Shown here in pieces: positions 49,463 through 57,980 of a stretch of 64,000 nt of DNA. Below the pieces are notes generated by a model. That model saw nothing but the letters and a program-made list of their open reading frames with translations. It was not told where the DNA came from and made no database searches. Numbering within the stretch: position 1 is the stretch's first letter; every line of letters starts with the position of its first letter. Position numbers and translations under genes: made by a program. Location of the stretch: assembly GCF_014196305.1 (NCBI RefSeq), contig NZ_JACIDJ010000003.1:310001-374000 (forward strand). Direction: 5' to 3'. The stretch comes from Roseococcus suduntuyensis (GTDB lineage Bacteria; Pseudomonadota; Alphaproteobacteria; Acetobacterales; Acetobacteraceae).

Positions 49463-50542
49463 ATGGAAAACGACCTCGCGCGGCTGGCCGCCGAACTTGT
49501 GCGGATGGACAGCCGCAGCTTCGTGTCCAACCTGGCCGTGGCCGAGCGCCTGGTCGCGGAGCTGGAGGGGTTCGAGGTGGAGCGGCTGGACTTCACCGAC
49601 CCCGCCGGCGTGCCGAAATGCGTGATCGTGGCGCACAAGGGCGGGCCGGGCGGCATCGCGCTGTCCGGCCACATGGACACGGTGCCCGACACGGGCTGGA
49701 CCACCAACCCATGGTCCGGCGACATCCGCGACGGGGTGCTGCACGGGTTGGGCAGCGTGGACATGAAGGGACCGGTCGCGGCCTGCGTCATGGCCGCCCG
49801 CGCCGCCCCCCGCGCCACCCTGCTGCTGACCACCGATGAGGAAACCACCAAGCAGGGCGCCCGCCTCATCGCCGAGCAATCCGCGCTGGCCCGCCGCGCC
49901 GAGCTGCGCGGCATCGTGGTGGCCGAGCCCACGGCGCTGATCCCGGTGCGCGGCCACCGCGCCCATGTGCTCTTCACCGCGACGGCCGAGGGCGTGCAGA
50001 AACACTCCTCCACCGGCCAGGGGGTGAACGCCAATTGGGCGCTGATCCCCTTCCTGGTCGAGGCGCGGGCCATGTTCGAGCGGCTGCGCCAGGATGAGAC
50101 GCTGCAGGACCCCGCCTATGACCCGCCCTTCAGCGACTTCAACCTGGTGCTGGACAATCACGGCACGGCGGTGAACGTGACGGTGCCGCGCGCCACGGCC
50201 CGCATCAAGTTCCGCTATTCCGCGCGCGTGGACCCTGCGCCCGTGGTGGACGCCATGCGCCGCGCCGCCCGCGCCAACGGCATCACGCTGGAAGAGGCCT
50301 ATGAGGGCCGCCCGCCCGAACTGCCCGAGGACCACCCGCTGGTCCGCGCGGCCATGCGCGCCACCAATGCCGCCCCCCGCACTGCGCCCTATGGCACCGA
50401 TGCCTCGGAGTTGCAGGCGCTGGCGCCCTGCGTGGTGCTGGGGCCCTCGGTGATGGCCACCGCCCACACGCCGCATGAGCATGTGCCGCTGGACGACCTC
50501 AATCGGGCGGTGCCGGTGCTGCGCCGCCTGCTCGACGCCTGA
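49463..50542 (+). CDS. M20 family deacylase (ArgE/DapE type)
   Basis: A 359-residue zinc amidohydrolase. SGHMDTVPDTG (about 67-77) and HGLGSVDMKGPVAA (about 94-107) hold metal ligands, and LTTDEETTKQGARL (about 122-135) carries the catalytic glutamate pair. VRGHRAHVLFTATAEGVQKHSS marks the dimerisation domain. It resembles acetylornithine or succinyl-diaminopimelate deacylases, but the genes of those pathways are not near. It is divergent from the threonine-synthase-like operon and 27 bp upstream of the acyl-CoA ligase gene. The start at 49463 is preferred to 49427. Confidence 0.86.
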   Translation: MENDLARLAAELVRMDSRSFVSNLAVAERLVAELEGFEVERLDFTDPAGVPKCVIVAHKGGPGGIALSGHMDTVPDTGWTTNPWSGDIRDGVLHGLGSVDMKGPVAACVMAARAAPRATLLLTTDEETTKQGARLIAEQSALARRAELRGIVVAEPTALIPVRGHRAHVLFTATAEGVQKHSSTGQGVNANWALIPFLVEARAMFERLRQDETLQDPAYDPPFSDFNLVLDNHGTAVNVTVPRATARIKFRYSARVDPAPVVDAMRRAARANGITLEEAYEGRPPELPEDHPLVRAAMRATNAAPRTAPYGTDASELQALAPCVVLGPSVMATAHTPHEHVPLDDLNRAVPVLRRLLDA

Positions 50543-50569
50543 CGAACAAGAACACACGGAAACTGTCAC

Positions 50570-52660
50570 ATGGATTTCTCCACCCTCGACCCGATGATCC
50601 GGCCGCGCTCCATCGCCATCATCGGCGCCTCGGATGATGCGACGCGCATCGGCGGCCGGCCCATCGCCTACATGAAGGCGCGCGGCTTCCAGGGCACCAT
50701 CTTCCCGGTGAACCCGAAGCGGCCTTCCGTGCAGGACATCAAGGCCTTCGCCGATGTGGCGAGCCTGCCCGAGACGCCGGATGTCGGCCTGATCGCGGTG
50801 CCGGGCGAGGCCGCCATCGAGGCCATCGAGGCGCTGGGCCAGAAGGGCACCAAGGCCGCCATCGTCTTCACCGCGGGCTTCGCGGAAGTGGATGAGAAGG
50901 GCGCCGCCGCCCAGGCACGCATGGTGGCGGCGGCCAAGCGCCATGGCATCCGCATGCTGGGGCCGAACTGCCTGGGGCTCTTCAATGACGCGATCGGCTT
51001 CTACCCGATCTTCTCGTCGAGCTTCGAGCAGGGCTGGCCCATCGCGGGGCGCATCGGCATTGCGTCCCAGTCGGGCGCCTATGGCACCCATGTCTATTCG
51101 CTGGCGCGCAAGCGCGGCATCGGCACGGGCGTCGTCGTCACCACGGGCAACGAGGCCGAGGTGGCGCTGGGCGACGTGCTGGGCTGGATGGCGCATTCGC
51201 CGGATGTGGACGTGATCTGCGCCTATGCTGAGGGCATCCGCGACAGCGAGAAGTTCCTGGCCGCGCTGGACCTCGCGCGCCGGAACCGCAAGCCCATCGT
51301 GATGATGAAGGTGGGCAAGAGCGAACTGGGCGGCGCCGCCGCGCAGTCCCACACCGCCTCCATCGCGGGCGATGACGCGGTGACGGATGCGGTGCTCAAC
51401 GAATACGGCGTGGTTCGCGCGCGCAACACGGAGGAACTGCTGGATATCGCCTATACGGCGACCAAGCGCATCTTCCCCGTGCAGAACACGCTGGGCGTGA
51501 TGACCGTCTCCGGCGGCGCGGGCGTGCTGATCTCGGACGTGGCGGAAAGCCTGGATTTCCCCATGCCCGCCATGCCGGAGGCGGCGCAGGCCAAGCTGCG
51601 CGGCTTCGTGCCCTTCTGCGCCCCGCGCAACCCGGTGGACTGCACCGCCCAGGCCTTCAACCAGATCGAGCTCATCGGCGAATTCACGCGCTCCATGGTG
51701 GAGGAAGGCGGCTACACCTCCTGCCTCGGCTTCTTCACCCAGGTGGGCGGGTCCAAGACCAATGCGCCCAAGGTGCGGGCGCAGATGAAGGCCGTGATGA
51801 AGGACCATCCGGACCGGCTCTGGGCGCTGTGCATCATCGCCTCGGACGAGATGGTGCGCGAATACGAGGCCGACGGCTTCCTGATCTATGAGGACCCGAC
51901 GCGGGCCGTCGCCGCCCTGCACGCCATGGGCCGCTTCGGCGAGGCCTTCGCGCGCGTGGCCAGCGCGCCGCCCGCCGCGCCGGCCGTGACGCTGCCCGCC
52001 AAGACGCCGACCGAGGCCGAGGGCAAGCGCATCCTCACCGCCGCCGGCATTCCCGCCGTGCCCGAGCGCGCCTGCGCCGATGTGGACCAGGCCATCGCCG
52101 CCGCGCGCGAATTCGGCTTCCCGGTGGTGATGAAGATCCTCTCGCCCGACATCCTCCACAAGAGCGAGATCGGCGGCGTGCTGCTGGACGTGAACAGCCT
52201 GGACGCCGTGCGCGAGGGCTTTTCGACGTTGCTGCGCCGCGCGGGGGAAAAGGCGCCCACCGCGCATATCGAGGGCGTTCTCGTCGCCAAGCAGATCAAG
52301 GGTGCCACCGAGATGGCGCTCGGCATCCTGCGCGACCCGGTCTTCGGGCCCGTCGCCATGGTGGGCCTGGGCGGCATCTTCATCGAGGTGCTGAAGGATG
52401 TCGCCTTCCGCCGCTGCCCCTTCGGCGAGGCGGAGGCCGAGCAGATGATCCGCTCGCTGAAGGGCTTCCCGCTGCTCGATGGCGCGCGGGGTCGGCCCAA
52501 GGCGGATGTGGCCGCGCTGGCCAAGGCGCTGGCCAACCTCTCCGCCTTCGCCGCCGCCGCCGGGCCGCGCCTCGCGGGCGTGGACATCAACCCGCTGCTG
52601 GTGCTGCCCGAGGGTGAAGGCGCCTATGCCGCCGACGCCGTGCTGGAGATCACGCCGTGA
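50570..52660 (+). CDS. ADP-forming acyl-CoA synthetase family protein
   Basis: A 696-residue single-chain enzyme of the acetate-CoA ligase (ADP-forming) type. The CoA-binding domain comes first (about 8-135; RSIAIIGASDDATRIGGRP). Two succinyl-CoA-ligase-like domains follow, with the phospho-histidine in AAAQSHTASIAGDD (about 259-272), and then an ATP-grasp domain (about 480-690; VVMKILSPDILHKSEIGGV). It makes an acyl-CoA from an acid with ATP. It is coupled to the MaoC hydratase gene (GTGA overlap), suggesting a degradation cassette. The acid is unknown. Confidence 0.9.
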   Translation: MDFSTLDPMIRPRSIAIIGASDDATRIGGRPIAYMKARGFQGTIFPVNPKRPSVQDIKAFADVASLPETPDVGLIAVPGEAAIEAIEALGQKGTKAAIVFTAGFAEVDEKGAAAQARMVAAAKRHGIRMLGPNCLGLFNDAIGFYPIFSSSFEQGWPIAGRIGIASQSGAYGTHVYSLARKRGIGTGVVVTTGNEAEVALGDVLGWMAHSPDVDVICAYAEGIRDSEKFLAALDLARRNRKPIVMMKVGKSELGGAAAQSHTASIAGDDAVTDAVLNEYGVVRARNTEELLDIAYTATKRIFPVQNTLGVMTVSGGAGVLISDVAESLDFPMPAMPEAAQAKLRGFVPFCAPRNPVDCTAQAFNQIELIGEFTRSMVEEGGYTSCLGFFTQVGGSKTNAPKVRAQMKAVMKDHPDRLWALCIIASDEMVREYEADGFLIYEDPTRAVAALHAMGRFGEAFARVASAPPAAPAVTLPAKTPTEAEGKRILTAAGIPAVPERACADVDQAIAAAREFGFPVVMKILSPDILHKSEIGGVLLDVNSLDAVREGFSTLLRRAGEKAPTAHIEGVLVAKQIKGATEMALGILRDPVFGPVAMVGLGGIFIEVLKDVAFRRCPFGEAEAEQMIRSLKGFPLLDGARGRPKADVAALAKALANLSAFAAAAGPRLAGVDINPLLVLPEGEGAYAADAVLEITP

Positions 52661-53511
52661 TCAACGAACAGCACCTGCTGAACTACCCCATCCCCGAAAT
52701 CCGCCAGGTGCTGCGCTGGCAGGATGTGGCGCTGTACAACCTCAGCGTGGGCCTGGGCCAGGACCCGATGGACAAGGCCCAGCTTCCCTACACCTACGAA
52801 CCACAGATGACCGCCCTGCCCTCCATGCCCGTGGTGCTGGGCTATCCGGGCTTCTGGCTGAAGGCGCCGGACACGGGGGTGGATTGGGTGAAGGTGGTGC
52901 ATGGCGAGCAGTCGCTCATCCTGCACCGGCCCGTTCCCGTCTCGGGCGAGATCATCGGGCGGTCCAGCGTCACCGGCATCGTGGATCGCGGGCCCGGCAA
53001 GGGCGCCCTGATTTATTCCGACCGCGTGGTGGTGGACGCCGCCACGGGCGAGAAAATCGCGACCCTGGAGAGCACCACCTTCGCGCGCGGCGATGGCGGC
53101 TTCGGCGGCAAGTCGGGCCCCGTGAAGCCCCCGCACCCCGAGCCCGCGGGCGCGCCCGAGATCACCTGCGACCTGGCCACCCGCCCCGAGCAGGCGGCCT
53201 ATTACCGGCTGAACGGCGACTTCAACCCGCTGCACATAGACCCCGACGTGGCGACGAAGGCGGGCTTCCCCCGCCCCATCCTGCACGGGCTCTGCACCTT
53301 CGGCGTGGTCTGCCACGCCCTGCTGCGCGAACTCTGCGCCTATGACGTGACGCGCTTCGGGCGGATGGATCTGCGCTTCTCCTCGCCCGTCTTCCCGGGC
53401 GAGACCATCCGCACCGAGATCTGGCGCGAGGAAGGCGGGGCCGCCTTCCGCGCCCGCGTCGTCGAGCGCGACATCGTCGTGGTCAGCAATGGCCGTTTCC
53501 GCTTCGCCTGA
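52657..53511 (+). CDS. MaoC-type enoyl-CoA hydratase (hydratase 2 family)
   Basis: A 284-residue double-hotdog protein. The N-terminal half (about 1-140) is the structural repeat. The C-terminal half carries the hydratase-2 motif YYRLNGDFNPLHIDPDVATK (about 186-205) with catalytic Asp and His, then GFPRPILHGLCTFG. It should add water to 2-enoyl-CoA with R stereochemistry. It starts with GTG at the stop of the acyl-CoA ligase gene. Such a pair could activate and hydrate an unsaturated or branched acid. VOC follows 11 bp downstream. Confidence 0.9.
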   Translation: MINEQHLLNYPIPEIRQVLRWQDVALYNLSVGLGQDPMDKAQLPYTYEPQMTALPSMPVVLGYPGFWLKAPDTGVDWVKVVHGEQSLILHRPVPVSGEIIGRSSVTGIVDRGPGKGALIYSDRVVVDAATGEKIATLESTTFARGDGGFGGKSGPVKPPHPEPAGAPEITCDLATRPEQAAYYRLNGDFNPLHIDPDVATKAGFPRPILHGLCTFGVVCHALLRELCAYDVTRFGRMDLRFSSPVFPGETIRTEIWREEGGAAFRARVVERDIVVVSNGRFRFA

Positions 53512-53522
53512 AAGGACATCCC

Positions 53523-53903
53523 ATGAACCTCACCTATGACCACATCCACCTCCGCACGGCCGACCATGAGGCCGCCGCGCAATGGTTCGTGGACATGCTG
53601 GGCGGCGCCATCACCGGCCGCATCACCACGGGCAAGCCGCGGGTGGATGTGAAGCTGGGCGGCGCCACCATCCTGATCACCCAGGCGGACGCGTCGGACC
53701 TTGCGGCGCCCGATGGGCTGAACCACGGCATTGACCATTTCGGCTTCGCGGTGAAGGGGTTGGATGGCGTGGTGGCGGAGCTGAAGTCCAAGGGCGTGGT
53801 CTTCACCATGGAGCCCAATGAGGCGCGCCCCGGCATCCACATCTGCTTCATCAAGGGGCCGGAGAACATCTCGATCGAGCTGCTGGAACGCAGCGCGGCC
53901 TAG
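53523..53903 (+). CDS. VOC family protein (glyoxalase/dioxygenase fold)
   Basis: A 126-residue metal-binding protein of the vicinal oxygen chelate fold. YDHIHLRTADHEAAAQWFVD (about 5-24) gives the first metal histidine, GIDHFGFAVKGLDGVVAEL (about 70) the second, and ISIELLERS at the end the glutamate. It could be a methylmalonyl-CoA epimerase-like or glyoxalase-like enzyme. Its place after an acyl-CoA ligase and a hydratase gene supports a CoA-thioester role (inference). AAAGGACATCCC precedes the ATG. Repeat copy C follows directly after the stop. Confidence 0.85.
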   Translation: MNLTYDHIHLRTADHEAAAQWFVDMLGGAITGRITTGKPRVDVKLGGATILITQADASDLAAPDGLNHGIDHFGFAVKGLDGVVAELKSKGVVFTMEPNEARPGIHICFIKGPENISIELLERSAA

Positions 53904-53948
53904 CGTCCGATCGGCTTCGGCGGCACGCCGGGGCCGTGAATCGGCCGC
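53903..53948 (+). repeat. Dispersed palindromic repeat, copy C
   Basis: Starts GCGTCCGATC and ends GTGAATCGGCCGC, with an inner hairpin of CGGC-type arms around GGCAC. It sits between the stop codons of convergent genes (VOC and LysR) and fills the 50-bp gap almost completely. Confidence 0.72.
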
Positions 53949-53953
53949 TCAGC

Positions 53954-54793
53954 TCACACCCCCCGCAGCCACTCCAGCAGCGGCTCCACCACGGGCGATT
54001 GCCCGGCGGCATCGCCGAAGAGGCACATCTCGGCGGTGCCCAAGGGGGGCAGGTGGTCCAGTTCCACCAGCCCCTCGGGCAGGCCGGTGCGGCCCATGAC
54101 GCTGGCGGCGAAACCCGCCTCGGCCGCGGCCGCGACACCCATGAGGCTGGGCGAGGTATAGACCACCTCCGACGCCACGCCCGCCCGCGCCAACGCCGTC
54201 AGCGCGCGGTCGCGGAACATGCACCCCTGCGGCAGCATGGCCAGCGGCAAGGGCCGTCCGGGGGGTGCCGTGAAGTCGGGCGCGGCCACCCAGACCACCG
54301 CCTCGGTGAAGATCACGCGGCCTTCCGTCTCGCCATCGCGCCGCTTGCCCAGAACGAGGTCCAGCTCCTCCCGCGCCAGGCGCGCGCGGAGTTCGTGGCT
54401 GCGGCCCACCTCCACCTCGATCCGCAATTCGGGCCAGGTGCGGGAGAGGCGGGCGAGCGCGGGCGCCAGGTGGCGCGGCACGAAATGGTCGGCCACCCCC
54501 AGGCGCAGCCGTCCCTCCACGGGGGGGCTGACGAAGCGGCGCACCGCCTCCTCGTTCAGCGCCAGCATGCGGCGGGCATAGGCCAGCAGGGTCTCGCCCT
54601 CGGGGGTGAGGGCCACGCGCTTGGCGCCGCGCAGGAAGACGGGGCCGCCCAGCAGGTCCTCCAGCCGCTTCACCTTCAGGCTGATGGCCGATTGGGTGAG
54701 GCCCAGCGCCTGCCCGGCCGCGGTGAAGCCGCCACGCTCCGCCACGGTGACGAAGCCGCGCAGCAGGTCGAGGTCGAGGTCGGGAATCCGCAT
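53954..54793 (-). CDS. LysR family transcriptional regulator
   Basis: A 279-residue regulator. The winged helix-turn-helix is at about 8-65 (DLLRGFVTVAERGGFTAAGQ, LTQSAISLKVKRLEDLLG). The effector-binding periplasmic-protein-like domain spans about 88-279 (GRLRLGVADHFVPRHLAPAL). It is convergent with the acyl-CoA ligase cassette and does not face it across a promoter, so its target is not evident. The mature length is slightly short for LysR (usually about 300). The start MRIPDLDLDLLRG at 54793 is typical. Confidence 0.92.
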   Translation of the reverse strand: MRIPDLDLDLLRGFVTVAERGGFTAAGQALGLTQSAISLKVKRLEDLLGGPVFLRGAKRVALTPEGETLLAYARRMLALNEEAVRRFVSPPVEGRLRLGVADHFVPRHLAPALARLSRTWPELRIEVEVGRSHELRARLAREELDLVLGKRRDGETEGRVIFTEAVVWVAAPDFTAPPGRPLPLAMLPQGCMFRDRALTALARAGVASEVVYTSPSLMGVAAAAEAGFAASVMGRTGLPEGLVELDHLPPLGTAEMCLFGDAAGQSPVVEPLLEWLRGV

Positions 54794-54846
54794 GGTGGGG
54801 AGGGTTATCCCCTCCCCACGCGCAAAGACAAAGGGCCGGTCAGGGC

Positions 54847-55584
54847 TCAGAGGTCGTCGTCGAAGCCGCCGCCATCGTCGAAGCCGCCATCATCATAGGC
54901 GCCGTGCGCGTCCTGGCCGCCCACATCGTCATAGCCGCCGCCGGCATCCTGCTGGGGCGTGCCCCAGCCCTGCTGCTCGGCCGCGGCCCCCGGGTCGGTC
55001 CAGGGCGAGGAAGAAGGGACGGCCTCCTGCCCGAAATCGCCGCCGGACGCGCCGGCCGCCTGCGCGCCGCCGCCGCCCATCATGCCCATGAGCATGTTGC
55101 CCAGCACCATGCCGCCGGCGACACCGGCCGCGGTCATCATGGCCGTGCCGAGGAAGCCCGGACCCTGGCGGCCCTGCAGGGCCTGGGGGTTGTGGCCGGG
55201 CGGAAATTGCGGCTCCGGGCGCGGCGGCATGGCAACGGGCTTCTGCCCGCCAAAGCCGAAGAAGCCGCGGTTCTGCGCGGCCTGACCCTCGCGCTGCGCC
55301 TTCTCCACCTCCCACTCCAGTTCCTGGATGCGGTTCTGGGCGGCCACCAGCGCGTGCTCCTGCACGAAGGCGGTCTGGGTGATGCGGAAGCGCGCCTCGG
55401 GGTGCTTGGCGAAAAGCTCCGCGATCAGCGCATCGGCCTGGGGCTCCACCGGCGGCAGGGGCTGGGCCGCGGCGGCACCCGTGTTGGGCATGCGCCCCGG
55501 GGCGGCCTGGCCAGGGGAAGTGGGCTGCGCGCCGGCCACGCGCAGAACGTAGTCGGTGATGATCCGGCGCTCTTCGTCGGTCAT
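54847..55584 (-). CDS. DUF2076 domain protein
   Basis: A 245-residue protein recognised by TDEERRIITDYVLRVAG at the N-terminus, a coiled-coil stretch (QNRIQELEWEVEKAQREGQ, about 83-101) and GFFGFGG. A glycine/methionine-rich hydrophobic segment (about 150-170; VLGNMLMGMMGGGG) and an Asp/Gly-rich acidic tail (YDDGGFDDGGGFDDD) follow. DUF2076 proteins are periplasmic ligand-binding-like proteins of unknown role. No signal peptide is seen. The start at 55584 fits the family, and the upstream frame does not. AGAGAGG precedes the ATG. Confidence 0.82.
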   Translation of the reverse strand: MTDEERRIITDYVLRVAGAQPTSPGQAAPGRMPNTGAAAAQPLPPVEPQADALIAELFAKHPEARFRITQTAFVQEHALVAAQNRIQELEWEVEKAQREGQAAQNRGFFGFGGQKPVAMPPRPEPQFPPGHNPQALQGRQGPGFLGTAMMTAAGVAGGMVLGNMLMGMMGGGGAQAAGASGGDFGQEAVPSSSPWTDPGAAAEQQGWGTPQQDAGGGYDDVGGQDAHGAYDDGGFDDGGGFDDDL

Positions 55585-55669
55585 GGGTGTCCTCTCTCTG
55601 GGCGGGGGGCGCATCGCCCGTTCGCCACGCCGCAGCAAGTGGAACAAGGGAGGGTAGATTTCAAGAAGT

Positions 55670-56089
55670 TCATGCAGGGATCACACGGGGTGGCAACGCG
55701 TGGGCGCCCCACTCGATCACGGGGCATCGGTCCATCACCACGGCCAGCCCCTTGGCGCGGGCACGGGCGGCGGCGTCCTCGTCCACCACGCCAAGCTGCA
55801 GCCAGAGGGTGCGGGCGCCGAGCGCCATGGCCTCGTCCATCACCGCCCCCGCCTCCTCGCTGCGGCGGAAGATGTCCACCATGTCCAGCGGACCGGCCTC
55901 GGCCAGGCTCGCCACCACGCGCCGGCCATGGATCTCCCGGCCCGCGAGGACGGGATTGACGGGCATCACGTCGTAGCCACGGGCCAGCAGGAAACCCATC
56001 ACCGCATGTGAAGAACGGTGCGGTTTGTCGGAAGCGCCGACCAGGGCGATGCGCCGCGTGGCCAGCAGGATGTCGCGCGTGTTTTCCAT
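55670..56089 (-). CDS. CoA-binding protein (YccU family)
   Basis: A 139-residue single Rossmann-fold protein. RRIALVGASDKPHRSSHAVM (about 12-31) is the CoA-binding loop, and VDIFRRSEEAGAVMDEAMALGARTLWLQLG (read in parts, about 72-100) is the rest of the family signature. These proteins bind CoA but have no known reaction. A start three codons upstream (56098) is equally possible. The gene is divergent from the S49 protease gene, and the 54-bp gap must hold both promoters. Confidence 0.88.
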   Translation of the reverse strand: MENTRDILLATRRIALVGASDKPHRSSHAVMGFLLARGYDVMPVNPVLAGREIHGRRVVASLAEAGPLDMVDIFRRSEEAGAVMDEAMALGARTLWLQLGVVDEDAAARARAKGLAVVMDRCPVIEWGAHALPPRVIPA

Positions 56090-56143
56090 ACCGCCCATAT
56101 GGGCACAGCTTGCGCCAGCGCACCGGGGGGGCATCTTGGCCCC

Positions 56144-56956
56144 ATGTGGATTCCCTTTCGCGCCCGCCCCCCCGTCATCCCCCTGGTCCGGCTGGAGGGG
56201 ATGATCGCCGCCCGCGGCGGGCTGATCAGCGGCATGAACCTGGCGGGCGTGGCGCCCCTGTTGGAGCGCGCCTTCGCCATGAAGCGCGCGCCGGCGGTGT
56301 TCCTCGCCATCAACTCGCCGGGCGGCTCGCCCGTGCAGTCGGCGCTGATCGCGAACCGCATCCGGCAATTGGCGGAGGAGAAGAAGAAGCCCGTCATCGC
56401 GGTGTGCGAGGATGCGGCGGCCTCGGGCGGCTACTGGATCGCCTGCGCGGCCGATGAGATCGTGGCGGACCCGGCCTCCATCCTGGGCTCGATCGGCGTG
56501 GTGTCCTCGGGCTTCGGCTTCCAGGAGGCCATCGCGCGGCTGGGCGTCGAACGCCGCCTGCGCACCGCCGGCACCGAGAAGACGCTGAACGACGCCTTCC
56601 AGCCCCAGCGCCCGGAGGACACCGCGCGCCTCGACGCCCTGCTGGAGGAGCTGCACACCGAGTTCAAGGACTGGGTGCGCGCCCGGCGCGGTGCGAAGCT
56701 GCGCGCGCCGGAGGAGGAGTTGTTCACCGGCCGCTTCTGGGCCGGGCGGCGGGCGCTGGCGCTGGGACTGTGCGACGGGCTGGGCGACGCGCTCGGCGAG
56801 GCCAGGCGCCGCTATGGCGAGACGGCGCGGCTGGTGCCCATCGGCCCCCGGCGGCGGCGCTTTCCCTTCTCGCTGCTGGGGGGCGGTGCCGCGCTGCTGG
56901 AGGGGGCGGCGCAGGTGGCGCAGGAGCGGGCCGCCTGGGCGCGATTGGGGTTATAG
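56144..56956 (+). CDS. S49 family serine protease (SppA/SohB-like), no membrane anchor
   Basis: A 270-residue protein of the ClpP-like S49 fold. INSPGGSPVQSALIANRIRQL (read in parts, about 59) is the substrate-binding block. The catalytic serine lies in EDAAASGGYWIACAADEI (about 90-107), and GSIGVVSSGFGFQEAIARLG and the lysine in TAGTEKTLNDAF (about 144) complete the site. Classical SppA has an N-terminal membrane helix, which is missing here (MWIPFRARPPVIPLV), so it may be cytoplasmic or peripheral. The substrate is unknown. Confidence 0.88.
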   Translation: MWIPFRARPPVIPLVRLEGMIAARGGLISGMNLAGVAPLLERAFAMKRAPAVFLAINSPGGSPVQSALIANRIRQLAEEKKKPVIAVCEDAAASGGYWIACAADEIVADPASILGSIGVVSSGFGFQEAIARLGVERRLRTAGTEKTLNDAFQPQRPEDTARLDALLEELHTEFKDWVRARRGAKLRAPEEELFTGRFWAGRRALALGLCDGLGDALGEARRRYGETARLVPIGPRRRRFPFSLLGGGAALLEGAAQVAQERAAWARLGL

Positions 56957-57070
56957 ATTCACCGAAAAAGTAACGTGATTTGATCTGGCGGAATTTTGCT
57001 TTCAAGGCGTGACATTCCACATCGGGCGGGTAAAATGCCGCCCATGAATGCACGATCATAGGATGTGAAA

Positions 57071-57523
57071 ATGCCCGACGGTTCCATCAAGCAGTCCGGC
57101 GCCTATTGGCGCCACCACGGCATCCGCCGCGTCCTCTCCGCCGAGCGCAGCGCCGACACACCCGAGACGCAGGGCATGGGACGCATGGCCGCCATCAGCG
57201 GCAGCAAGACCGGGTCCACGCATCTGTGGGCCGGCACGAACCTGATCCGGCCCGGCGCCAAGACGGGCGCGCACCATCACGGGCCGCTGGAGAGCATCAT
57301 CTACATCGTGCGCGGCCATGCGCTGATGCGCTGGGGCGACCGGCTGGAATTCATCACCAAGGCCGGCCCCGGCGACTTCTTCCAGGTGCCGCCCTATGTG
57401 CCCCACCAGGAACTGAACGCCTCCGATACCGAGGAACTGCACTGCGTCCTGGTCCGCAGCGGCACGGAGGAGGTGGTGGTGAACATCGAGCTGGACCCGG
57501 TGAAGGAGCCGGAGTGGGTGTGA
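57071..57523 (+). CDS. Cupin domain protein
   Basis: A 150-residue single-domain cupin. The metal-binding motif 1 reads GAKTGAHHHGPLESIIYIVRG (read in parts, about 64-84) and motif 2 GPGDFFQVPPYVPHQELNAS (about 104-123), so a metal-binding beta-barrel is likely. It may be a dioxygenase, isomerase or sugar-binding protein. The upstream gap (56957-57070) is unusually AT-rich and probably holds the promoter. AGGATG precedes the start. A GTG two codons upstream is possible. Repeat copy D follows at once after the stop. Confidence 0.87.
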   Translation: MPDGSIKQSGAYWRHHGIRRVLSAERSADTPETQGMGRMAAISGSKTGSTHLWAGTNLIRPGAKTGAHHHGPLESIIYIVRGHALMRWGDRLEFITKAGPGDFFQVPPYVPHQELNASDTEELHCVLVRSGTEEVVVNIELDPVKEPEWV

Positions 57524-57570
57524 GCGTCTGATCGCCTTCGGTGGAATCACCGGAGGCGTGAATCAGCCGC
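57524..57570 (+). repeat. Dispersed palindromic repeat, copy D
   Basis: Starts GCGTCTGATC and ends GTGAATCAGCCGC, with an inner stem TTCGGTG / CACCGGA around GAAT. It begins one base after the cupin stop codon and ends 11 bp before the stop of the convergent SnoaL-like gene. Confidence 0.75.
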
Positions 57571-57581
57571 CCGGCAATCCA

Positions 57582-57980
57582 CTACCCGACCTGCGCGATC
57601 CACTCCTTCAGATTGTAGAAATTCGTGACGCGGGCGATCTTCCCGTCCGCGATCTCGAAGAAGGCGCCCACCGGCAGCGCGTAGGCTTGCCCCCGCGCCT
57701 CCGGCAGGCCGGAATCCGTCACAAGATAGCGGCCATGGATGGTGAATTCGGCGGCCGCGCGGGCGCCATCCGCGCTGTCCATGACCACCAGATCCTCCAC
57801 CCGCTCCGCATAGTGGTGGGCCATGCGGTCGAGGAAGGCGCGGAAGGCGGCGCGGCCCGTCTCGCGCCCGCCCTGGTTTACGTCATGGGCCACATCCTCG
57901 GTCAGCAGCGCGGCCATCCCGTCCCAGTCGCCCGCATTGAAGGCGGCGTAGTAGCGCCGCAGCACCTCCGCGCCGCTCAC
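57582..57980 (-). CDS. SnoaL-like / nuclear transport factor 2 family protein
   Basis: A 132-residue alpha+beta-barrel protein. VLRRYYAAFNAGDWDGMAAL (about 6-25) and FFEIADGKIARVTNFYNLKEW (read in parts, about 108-128) are the family's first and last blocks. Members include ketosteroid isomerases and small hydrolases, and the function is not predictable. The GTG at 57980 overlaps the stop of the racemase gene (GTGA), so they are coupled. A longer frame to 58046 overlaps the racemase gene and is rejected. Confidence 0.82.
   Translation of the reverse strand: MSGAEVLRRYYAAFNAGDWDGMAALLTEDVAHDVNQGGRETGRAAFRAFLDRMAHHYAERVEDLVVMDSADGARAAAEFTIHGRYLVTDSGLPEARGQAYALPVGAFFEIADGKIARVTNFYNLKEWIAQVG

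Noticed and set aside
49409-52267. A 952-codon minus-strand open frame
   Set aside because: Antisense to the M20 deacylase and acyl-CoA ligase genes, and no recognisable domain.
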